64,000 nt of DNA. Source: Oegoconia quadripuncta. Taxonomy: Eukaryota > Arthropoda > Insecta > Lepidoptera > Autostichidae. The position numbers and the translations under genes were made by a program. The notes under the pieces are model-generated. The model searched no databases. It was not told the origin of the DNA and saw only the letters and a list, made by a program, of their open reading frames with translations. The stretch spans positions 1,151,772 through 1,215,771 of the forward strand of contig OX438758.1 in NCBI GenBank assembly GCA_949316235.1. The letters run 5' to 3'. Positions 43,520 through 55,700 of the stretch are shown piece by piece (position 1 is the first letter of the stretch; every line of letters starts with the position of its first letter).

Positions 43520-46500
43520 CTGTCAAGGGTAAAGACATAGATTACATACAAGTTACTACGTAACATTTTCATCATCATTATTATCATCAGCCCGTAAACA
43601 TCCTACTGTAGGGATATAGGCCTTCTCTCGTATAATGAGGGAGTATGGGCCATAGTCCACCACGCTGGCCCAATGCTTGGGGACTTCACATGCCTTAGGA
43701 TTTCTCAGGCATGCAGGTTTCCTCACGATGTCTACCTACACCGCTGAGCAGTCGGATAAATTTATCTTAAAATAAATGAAAAACATCCATAACTCGGGTA
43801 CACATGTCCGTATTCATCAAACGTGCCCCTAGCGGGATTCGAATCCGCGACCTTTTGGTATAGCAGTCAGCGTTTCTAACCACTACATCAAACCGGTAGT
43901 CAAATGGCGATATACTATTTCAAACAAAAAACAGAAATATTGCAATGGCTTAATAAATGTTTGAAATATCGCGGAGTATACATAAAAAAAGTAGATTTGA
44001 CACTCGGCTAAAAAAGTTGACCCACAGTAGTAAACCTGTACGACGTCGGGAATCGAACCCATGGCATCCGGTTCCTAAACGCTATCCTTAGACATACACA
44101 CAGCGCCATCTAGTTCCACAGTAAGCAACTATAGGCTTGTGTTGTGGATACCAGATGGTTGATATACTACATAAATACATTTTTTTTGTAAATAAATACT
44201 TATTTTATATGAAAACATCCTTAACTCAGGTACACATGTCCGTATTCATCACACAAACATATGCCCCTAGCGGGATTCAACCCGCAACCTTTTGGTATAG
44301 TGGTCAGAGTTGCTAACCACTACACCAAAGGTCGTATATAGTTTTACATAGAGTTACGGAAACCGTTAAAAATGCTTGGCGGCAGAAAGAGCTCTATCAA
44401 GGGCGACTTCCTCAATCAAAAAGAAATTCAGGGCCTGCTAAAGATCGAATGTAAGCGGTCGCTCCAGCTCGACATTACAAGTCCTAGACTAGAAAGCTGA
44501 AGTGGTAATGAGCAGGTCAAGCAAGCGGGTTCTCGAGTGTAAACCACGACTAGGAAATTGGACGCTCCTCCGCTAGATGGAGCAACAAACTAATGAAAAG
44601 AACTAGTAAGTAACTTTCAAAAGGTACTTATTAGTTTTGTTCCACAAACATTTCGTTTAACACAAAAGCGATTAATTGTTATGCATGCTGATTATCTTTG
44701 TATGAAACTTTAATATTGTCCAATATTTGCACGTCATTGTTATGACTGAATTAGGCGGATCTTATTGTAACAACACCTAATCTAATGTACCCTATTCAAG
44801 AGCAAATAAATCATATTCCATTCCATTCCATTCTATTCTATTCTATTCTATTCTATTCTATTCTATTCTACGATCTGCGTCAGATGCTTGGACCCATAGA
44901 TCCGGCGCCATACCTTACATCGCTCGATAATTCGATACCTGGTACTTTCTGCATGATAGCTTCACAGGTCTCGTCCAGGTTGAACTCCCTGAGTTTTCTA
45001 GTCTTCTGCAGACCTATGTCCGGCCTCTCGTCAGCCATCTCCTCAAATACCACGAACACCGTCTTCCTCAGCCAGGCCGTGAGATCTTCCAGCAAGACGT
45101 TTATCAGGGATTCCCCTAAATCTGAAATGTTTTCATAATAAGCGCCTAACTTCACACCAATAATGGGGTATTGAATTTTTCTCCATTCCCAACCAAAGGC
45201 CGCACTGGCATAAAAGAAATAACTTCTTGGACAAACATAATATATGTATATTGACTGTCTTTGACAGCTCAATGACAACGTATCTAAATATATATAACTC
45301 AAAGGTTTATTATATTATAGTGATCTATCAACGCCCAGCCCAAACCACTGGACGGATCGGGCTGAAATTTGGCATGCAGGTAGATGTTATGACGTAGGCA
45401 TCCGCTAAGAAAGGATTTTGATAAATTCTACCCCCAAGGGGATAAAATAGGGGATGAAAGTTTGTTGTTTGTATTTTGATAAAATCTTCCACGCGGACGA
45501 AGTCGCGGGAGGAAAGCTAGTTAATACATATACCGGATAAGTGTGTATACCGCAAGGAAAAATATAAGGCATATTAGGCAAGTGAAATAGAAGTTGTTGG
45601 TATAAGTTTAATTCTTCTTTCAAAAAACGCACCCTTCCGGCCTGCTATTGATATGCGACTTGCGTGATTTTTAGGGTTCCTACCATGCGTTTATTTGGAA
45701 CTCATATTTCCTCCAAGTTTTCTTTATTTATTTAATTTAATGATGTAATTATGTGGAGTAGGCTACAGACGCGACAGTCAAATATGCCGCTAGGGGCAAA
45801 TGCTTGTGTGATGAATACGGACATGTGGGTGTACCCGAGTTATGAATGTTTTCATTTATAATAAGTATTTATTTATATAAAAAAAAATATATTTATGTAG
45901 TATATCAACCATCTGATATTCATAACACAAGCCTATTTGCTTACTGTGGAACTAGATGGCGCTGTGTGTATGTCTAAAGATATTTATTTGTTTATTATTT
46001 ATTTATTTTATTTATTTATTTTATTTAACACTTTATTGCATACACAAAAAACAATTACATTTACAATTTATCCTTAGATCTAATGGTAAACGTAATAAAT
46101 ATAAACAAAGCAGCGCCGTCTAGTTCCACACTGAGCAACTAGTCTATTATTATTATGGATAGACGTTTTTTTGGTAAATATACGCATATTATAAAAGTGT
46201 GTATGTCTAAGGATATTGCGACGGTTAAGGGTTGTCTTAGGGCGTTAGCACCCGTTTAGCCGCCAGCAGATAGGTAGTTCAGCTCACCCCCCTGCACCCC
46301 TCGGCAAATCTCCCCGTACGGTCACTGGCCTGAAGGTCTTGGACCTGCAGTGGACGTAGCCTTCGAGTCCTCTCGTAGATGACGACGAGATCGACACTGG
46401 ATGAGCGGTTTTCGGGGGAGGGTAGATCAACCCCGAAGGTCTCCCAGGTGCAGACTTGGATGTCGACGCCGACAAGTAGTCACTTCGGACCTTGATCCCT

Positions 46501-49500
46501 AGAGGGATCTTCCGTAGTTTACTTAAGAGGGTTCAGGTGGTAACCGAAGCAGTGTTCTCCCGGTAGCAAGGCCGCGGTCAAACAGAGGACGATTCGGGTT
46601 CCCCCACTCTAATTAGAAATCGTCTTAACGACGTCATCGCAACCGGACAAATTACCGTACCGCAATACCGTAGTGAGACCCTTTTTAAATGAAATAATAA
46701 TTTGAGGGTTCCGTGGGAAACTTTTATTATTAGGTTGAAGTAGTATGTGAAATTATATTAAGTAAATAATAGATGTTTTATGGGTAGTTGATATGGAGAG
46801 TTGTGTTGATAATGAGTAGTAGTACTTATATATTCATTTGTGTGTCAATATATCTACAATAGATAGATATCTATTTAAATATTAGTTAAGAAAGCATTAC
46901 AATTATATTCAGTAAAAAAATAGATCTTTATGGGTAGTTGATATGGAGAGTTGTTAATATTAAGTAGTACAGTGGCACCACTCTGCCTTCCGGCTCCGCA
47001 GAATACCAGCGTCGTGGTTACTCCAACCCCACACATGCTGAGTGGAGACCTTTTTGGATTTAGGTATTGTAAACTTACGTATGTATAATAATAAATAAAT
47101 AAATATCCTTAGACATACACACAGCGCCATCTAGTTCCACAGTAAGCAACTATATGCTTGTGTTGTGGATACCAGATGGTTGATATAATACATAAATACA
47201 TTTTTTTTTGTAAATAAATACATTATTATAAATGAAAACATCCATTACTCGGGTACACATGCCCGTATTCATCACACAAACATATGCCCCTAACGGGATT
47301 CGAACCCGCAACCTTTTCGTATAGTGGTCAGAGTTGCTAACCATTACACCAAACAGGTCGTCAAACATCTTTATAACAGAAATCCAAATAGAAACTTTCT
47401 TTCTTTCTTTCAAATAATCTGTAACTTTAAAGGTACAATCGTGACCGTGCTAGACGCAACGTTACAATGGTGTCGATTCGGATGTACAACGAACTAACTA
47501 AATTTAAATTATATGTATCCTTTTCTAACCACTAATACATGAAAAGGACGACATATAATTAAGTCCTGTCAAATTAAGTAAAATGATCAAAACAAGCACT
47601 TCTTTATCAATATTAGGTGTACACCTAGCGACGTCACGATTAAAATACTATAGAGCGACTTGTTTTGACAGCTCTTAACTTAATTTGACAGGCCTTAATT
47701 TATAGTCGTCCCTTTCATGTTAATAGTGTTAGAAAAGGATGTATCTGCTTTAAATTTAGTTAGTTCGTTGTACATTCGAATCGACACAAATATTTATTAT
47801 TTCTTATGTATGGGTTGTGTGGCATTGACTGACCAGCAGCGAGTAGTGTGGCGAGGCGATGCGTGAGGTGCTGCTGCAGCAGGCCGGCCGCGCCCAGCGC
47901 CTCCGCCCCCGCGCACCAGCCCGCGCCGCACGACCCGCACCACTCCTCTGGCGGACACAAGCACTCGTGTCACCGTTGGCATATTATTGATCCAAACTAC
48001 CCTAGTAATTCTGCTTCAAAACCTACAATTGCGCGTTAGTTCGGCTAGGGGTGAATGTTTGTGACAATTACGAACATTAACCGCCTCCGTGGCTCAATGT
48101 AAATAACATTGGGTTTACGGTTCGGAGGTCACGGGTTCGATCCCCAGCGGGGTACATGTTTAGTACTAGATTTGGTAGGTGGTAGGGCATTTTAAATGTC
48201 CGCCTGGTTAGCTACCACCATCTTATCTAAATCTACCGCCAAGCAGCAATGTTAATAACATTGTTGTATTCCGGTTGTCCGAAATAAGATAGCCAGTCCC
48301 CCAAATGTGTTGGGGTTTCCGGGTTAGTACGCTTCGACCTCATCTTCACTTAACATCAGGTGTGATTGAGGTCAAGTACCAACCCGTTGTGCATAAAAAA
48401 AACATTATATAAATGTTAATATTTTGTTATCTTTATTCGTTAGCTAGTATCGTAGCAATATAGTACATGCTTAGGTGTAGGGAAGACCTATGTCTGGATG
48501 GAGACTGATGATTCAGGACTTTAATTACCTCCTGGAGGGTGGCATATTTACGCAATAGCAGCGAGATATTCCGTATACAGCGAATCATCCCTCCTGCCTC
48601 GCTATGCTTCGGAGGTAAAAAAGAAAACGGCATCCCCAAACTTCTCAGAAACAATTGTTCTAGTGATTGATGTATAATTGGGGACAATTTAAAGGTTGTT
48701 AACGCCAAGGTGACAAGAAATTACTTTGACAATTGCAATTTGACATTCCGCAATTCATTACACCAACCACCCCACGTTTCGGCGGTATCATGGAGACATT
48801 TAAACTCACCGAAGTCTTCCGGGACGACTTCCTTGGGCGGCGGGGGCGGAGTGCGGAGATGCTCCAGTGAGTCAAGCGCTGCATCCACGTGACTGTACGC
48901 GCGCCGTGAACCAACCAATCTCGCCACTGCGCCGCACACCTACCACAGATAACGATTAAAGGTAAACCATAGTAAACAGTTTTGATACATTTTATAATCT
49001 ACCCACTTTTCTAAAAAAAAAAAACTCGACAGTACATTTTGTATTTTGAGGGATGGCGCGTTCGATTTCTACAAAAAAAATGTCCTATGACACTCTGAGA
49101 CCAAAATGAACTCAAATGGCAAAAGGAAAAGGGAAATTTTAATGACCACCTGTACACACATTATGGCATGCAATAAAGAATTGAATTGAATTGAAATCCA
49201 TTTCCTGGGGCAGTCGGATGAAAAGGTATATGCTATTTTCTACATTTTTTTTAAGCACAACGGGTTAGCACTGGGCCTCAATCACACCTGATGTTAAGTG
49301 AAGATGAGGCCGAACGTGAAACTGACTGACCCGGAAACCCAAATATTTGGGGAACCGGCTATCTTATATCTGATAACAGGAAAACAACATTGATGTTTGG
49401 CGGCAGATTTAGATAAGATGGTGGTAGCTCGCCAGGCGGACATTTTAAATGCCCTGCCACGTAGCAAACCGAGCACTAAACATGTACCTCGCTGAGGATC

Positions 49501-52500
49501 GAACCCGCGACCTCCGATTCGTAAACCCTATGTTGTTTACATTGAGCCACGGAGGTTAAAATTTATCGGGCGGGTTTAGCAAATTTAATAGGGATGTGTT
49601 TAAATTTCTATTTTATTATGATTATTTCGATATTTTTATTTTTTGTATGAAAGATCAAATAATCCCAAGTGAACGTATAAATTTAAACCTATCGCATTCA
49701 AAATTCAAGTTTCAAATTCAAATACATAACAGGTTGTCAGAGATAAGGTGGTCCATCCTCCAATATGTGTATTCCGGATCAAATTACACCTTGGGCCTAA
49801 TGTTATGGACTTTACGTTCCGAAATAGATGCCCTTTTTAGTACTTACACTGAGTTCTATAGAGGTACACACGTAGGTCCAGTCATAAGCCACATAGGGCG
49901 GAACACCCTCGGCCTCCCCCTCCGCCCCCACCGCTGTCTTTATGGAGTTGAATACGCCGGTAACAGTCCGATGGAACAGTCTGCGGATACAACACAGGAG
50001 GACGCTTTTATAATAAGGTTCCAGTGGATATTCAAAATTTACCTTTAAATAAATTCAAAACCATCATAAAACAGACATTGGTGTCGATTCGGTTTTACAC
50101 AAACTAGACTAAAACCAATTTTAAAGTAGGCCTGTCTTTTTCTCTCTGGAACAATATAACGTGACATCACCAGTCTAAATCTGGTTTTAGTTTAGTTCGT
50201 GTGCAACCGAATCGACACTATGATTTACCAAAGGCTATTATAAAATTTCTGACTATCTGGATAATAAACAAGCATGGACATAGACCGCTCGGCGGTATTC
50301 AGTCTAATTATACAATATAATATAATTGTAACCCAAACTTATTTAAAAGAGCAACCCTTGAGTTTCTTGCTCGTTCTTCTCTGGGGAATCTGCTTTGCGA
50401 ATGAGCAATAATGTCAATAATTTTAATAATAAGATAAAAAATGTGACGTTTTCAAGTGATAATCTTTATCCTACGAAATAAATATTTTTTGAGTTTGACT
50501 TTGAGGAGATCACTCTCAGTAATGGTACCGGCGGTAAGTACCCAAAGCTGTGATAACATTTCTGACCATTTGGACGATAAACAAGCATGGACATAGACTC
50601 CTCGGCGATATTCAGTCCAATTAAATAATATACTATAAATCTTTCAATTCAGGCAGGCCATGTACGAGTACCAATGAGTATTTAAATTTAATTTAATTAC
50701 TTATATGCGTTTATCCAACTGTTCATAAACGAATCAAATCAAATGAAAATCTTTTATTTCGTAAGTTATAAGAATAACATTTGAAATCGTCATGTTATAC
50801 AATTATCGCAGTCTCCCCAGAGAAGAACGAGCGAGTAACTCTGGGGAAATGGTGAAGGAAAATATTGTGAGGAAAACTGCATGCCTGAGAAATAAAAATT
50901 CAAAGGCATATGAAGTCGTGGTGGACTATAGCCCATACTCCCTCATTATACGAGGGAAGGTCTATGTCCCTGCAGTGGGATGTTTACGGGCGGATAATGA
51001 TATTTTTCCTGGTATTGTCCAATTACAAATTGTAACCCAAAACCTACTTAAAATGAGCAATCTTTGCTCTTCTTGCTCGCTCTTATATGAGGAGTCAGCT
51101 TTGTGAATGAGCAGTAATTCAATTCAATTACGCTTTATTGTTTAAATAAGTAATTTTGATATTAATGTAAAAAAATGGCCGACGAAGAAAAGCAAGAAAA
51201 TAGGTTATTCGCCGAAGAGGTACACTGACCGTCTTACCTCATCATTTTCCTGCCCTTATCCCACTCTAAGTGGGGTCGGCACAACATGTCATCCTCTTCC
51301 ACTCTCCTCTATCAGCCGTCATCTCCGTACTCACCCCTTTCACATACATATCATTCCTCACGCAATCTACCCACACCTTCTTTGGTCTTCCTCTACCTCT
51401 GTATCCCTCCACATTCATACTTAACACTCGACCTGTTACGTGCCCTTCATCCCTCCTCATAATGTGCCCAAACCATGCTAACCTATTACTCCTCAGCTTT
51501 TCTGTTATTGGCGCCACTTTTAGACTTCCTCTGATATACTCATTCCTGATCTTATCCATTCTAGTCACACCACACATCCATCTTAGCATTCTCATCTCTG
51601 CCACATGCATTCTACTTTCATCAGTTTCTTTCATTGCCCAACATTCAGATCCATACATGGTGACAGGTCTTATGATGGTTTTATAAATTTTGCCCTTGAG
51701 TTTCAGGGGCATTCGTGGGTCACATGTAGTCCCAGAAACCTGTCGCCATTTCATCCATCCTGCATTTATTCTGTTCCTCACATCCTGGTCAATATTGCCG
51801 TCGTTCTGAAGTAATGAACCTAGGTACCGAAAATTTGAGCAGATTGGTAGCAACTGACCGTCTTACCTATTCATAAAAATTTACAAACGCTTTATAAGCC
51901 TGTTTTAGTTAAAGTATGTTGTCTCTGTCGCTCATAAGGAAATGTTGCAATGTGAGAAAGTGACAAAACATACTTTAACTAAAACAGGCTTAAGTATAAA
52001 GCGTTTGTAATTTTTTTTTTATGTACAACGGATTGCTACTTGACCTCAATCATACCTGATGTTAAGTGAAGATAAGTTCGATGGTGGAAGCGTACTGACC
52101 CGGAAACCCCAACACATTTGGAGGACTGGTTATCTTATCTCCGACAACCGGAACACAACAATCCTATTAACATTGTTGCTTGGCGGCAGATTTAGATAAG
52201 ATGGTGGTAGCTAGCCAGGCGGACATTTAGAATGCCCTACCACCAACCAAACCGAGTACTTAAACATGTACCATATGTGAATATTAAACATATATAATAC
52301 ACAGATAAACTTGAGATTGTTGAGAGCGTTGCGAATTTAAAGAAAGAAGAAAGAAAGAAACAAATACAGAAAATTTCGTAAGGTATAACATTTTGCATAA
52401 TTAAATGTATTTGTGGCAAAGGGATTGGGCATCAGCATTTGCTGCCAATGTCTTATGGCAATTGACAGCGCTGGTTTTCAGCGCAACCCCTCTCTCACTT

Positions 52501-52704
52501 AGGTTTTCAACATAAAACAGCAGTCAAGCGCGTTCCCACATACTATGTGTGAGAAAAAAAAAATGAATGTCGTGTCTCGCTCCTAATGTAGTCCGATACT
52601 CACTTGTCAAGTCTCTGCATGTTGTTGGAGGTTAGACCGGGCGAAGCGCCCCTCTCGAGATTCATGTCGTATTCATCTGCACAGAATAGTAATGTTAGAC
52701 AATC

Positions 52705-52744
<40 letters not shown>

Positions 52745-55700
52745 GTACACTTTGTTGGTATCTCAATGTTGGTATGACAATTTGGTTACAATTGTTGGTA
52801 AGCCTAGTAAATATAACAATACTTCGAAAATTTACTAAGTGTTTATATATTATTTATAATTAGCTTTTAAGCCTCTCGAATGCAGGAGCGATTTTTTTGA
52901 TTGATTTTGTATTCAAAAAGAAGTCTTAATTTATGCAATGAGGGCGCCACTGGAAGGAATAAACCCTCTTAATATCACTAAATAAGGCTAAGAACCTATC
53001 CCCTCGTTTAGTCCTTAATACAAAAAAAACCGAACTCAAATCTGACCACGGATTAGTGAGATATATCCGACCACACATACACAAACTCGTCGGAATATAA
53101 AAATATATTAAAAAATAAATCGTTCCAGCTGCGATTGGATATGCACTTATGAATTTCACTAGCTGTTGCCAACGACTTCATCATGGAATAGATGGAATAT
53201 TTGGACGACCGATTAGTGTAGTGGATAGTGACCCTATCAGCGAAACCAACGGTTGCGGGTTCGAATCCCGCGAGGGGTAAATGTTTGTGTGATGAATACG
53301 AACATTTATTCCCGAGTCTTGGATGTTTATATAAATATTTATGTATGTTTATCCGTTATCTAGTATCCATAGCACAAGCTTTGCTTAGTTTGGGACTGGA
53401 TGATTGGTGTAAGTGTCCGAAATATTATATTATATTATTATATATTATATATTTCATCAAAATCAGTTCAGCAAAAAAATTTGCCTAGGTCCTAATCTGT
53501 CTTATCTACCAACCAAGCTTTCTCATTTTAGTATTGGTGTGAAGTATGATTATAAGTGTGTTATTACCAGCTAACGCAGCGCTGTCCACGTGCGCCGCGC
53601 TGCGCCCGCGCAGCTCCTCCGCCCCCGCCCCCGCGCCCGCCCCCGCGCCCGCCCCCGCCCACCACGCCGCCTCCCCGCTGCCGGCATAACACATATCCAA
53701 TAAGTTAGTTATTGCAAACACACACAAACAGTGATCAAATATTACATAGGTGAGTTTATCTCTTTTAAATCTCTTCTAGAATTCTTCTTCTTGTATTGTA
53801 TTGTATCTCTTCCAGAAGATAATAAAATAAAGATTTGCAAAACGATGAAGCATTATATTTTTTACCCGACTGTCCAAGGAAGGAGGGTAATGTTTTTCGA
53901 GTGCATAGGTATAGTTCTCGAGGCGTAAGCTCAGCTTTGCATTTGTGTGAGTGACGTCAAGCTGCTAGCGGTACAAGAGGTGAAGTGCGGCATGTGCGCG
54001 GCAGGGAAGCGACGCGCAGCGGACACGCCGCGCCTCAGGCCGCGTTTAAACAATGCGCGGGACGCGCTGCGCCACAAGCCGTATCTCTATCTGTGTGCAC
54101 TCACACAAATGCAAAGCTGATCTTACGCCTCGAGAACTGTATGTACGAGTATGTATGACCGTTCCTTTGGCGCATCCTGTAACCTTAAACGGCTTGACCG
54201 ATTTCGAAGTGCGTGATGTCGTAATATTCATCTTGGTACCCGGAGTGTCATAGGATACATTTTATAGTAAAAAATCCAACATGGCGTCCCCGAAATACAA
54301 TAAATAAATGAACATCTTTGGACATACACACAGCGCCATCTAGTTCCTCGGGTACACGTGTCCGTATTCATCATACAAACATAATAATATGCCCCTTGCG
54401 GGATTCGAACCCGCGACCTTTTGGTATAGTGGTCAGAGATACTAACCATGCAGTACACCAAACAGGTCGATATAATCGGTCGAATAAGTATATATAACAC
54501 TAGCAGCTGCCCGCGACTTCGTCCGCGTAGACTACATGAATCAACACTTTATTACTTTCCCACGGGAATACATTCAGCAGGAAAATTACCATGTAGAGTT
54601 TCGACTATGACATTGACTACGACTTTGACTTTGACTTTGACTTTGACTATGACTTTGACATTGACATTGACATTGACATTGACTATGACTTTGACTATGA
54701 CTTCGACTGTGACTTTGACTATGACTTTGCCTATGACTATGACTTTGACTATGACTTTGACTATGATTTTGACTATGACTTTGACATGACTTTGACTATG
54801 AATTTTACTTTTCGACTGAGTCTTCGACTTTGAGCCTTCGACTTTGAGCCTTCGTCTTTGAGCCTTCGACTTTGAGCCTTCGACTTTGAGCCTTCGACTT
54901 TGAGCCTTCGACTTTGAGCCTTCGACTTTGAGCCTTCGACTTTGAGCCTTCGACTTTGAATTTCGAATTTTAATCTTCGACTTTGAATTTCGAATTTTAA
55001 TCTTCGACATTGACTCTTCGACTTTGACTCTTCGACTTTGACTCTTCGACTTCGACACCAATTTGAATTTGTGATTTCAACCCCTACCACTATCGCGACC
55101 CGTAAGCCGTTAGCTTCAAAATAAATGTCATTTTCGCAATCCACGTCCCAAAAAACCTAAATAACGACACCAATATAGACTTTTTTGGTATCATCCCCCA
55201 CCCCTATCTCACCCCTAGAGGGTTGGCTTAAAATAAATGTCATTTTCATAATCAACATCCCAAAAAAGCTAAACAACGACACCAATATCGATTTTATGGT
55301 TTCAACCCCCATTTCACACCCAAGGGGGCTGTTTTTCGAAAAATCTCAACTCACCCTTATCTCATTCTCTAACCCCAAGGGGTTAGCTTCAAAACAAATG
55401 TCATTTTCGTAATCAACGTCCCAAAAAACCTAAATAATGACACCAATATTGACAATTTTGGTATCAACCCCCACCCCTATCTCAACCCTAGAGGGTTAAC
55501 TTAAAATAAATGTCATATTCATAATCAACATCCTATAAAACCTAAATAACGACACCAATATCGATTTTATGGTTTTAACCCCCATTTCACAACCCAGGGG
55601 GTTGTTTTTCGAAAAATCTCAAAACACGTATTAGCTTATTGGTTCCTAGGAGTACTCTTGCGAAGTTTCGAGTCGAAAATAGTCGAAATGTCCAAGTTAT

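Noticed and set aside
48810..48939. Alternative frame of this exon giving QWRDWLVHGARTVTW...
   Set aside because: It would fit the phase of the 52604 exon but not the next exon at 47947, whose frame is clear; a missing exon is the better explanation.
54448..55144. Repeat-rich frames of 113-169 codons
   Set aside because: Translations of a minisatellite, with no start context or conserved sequence.
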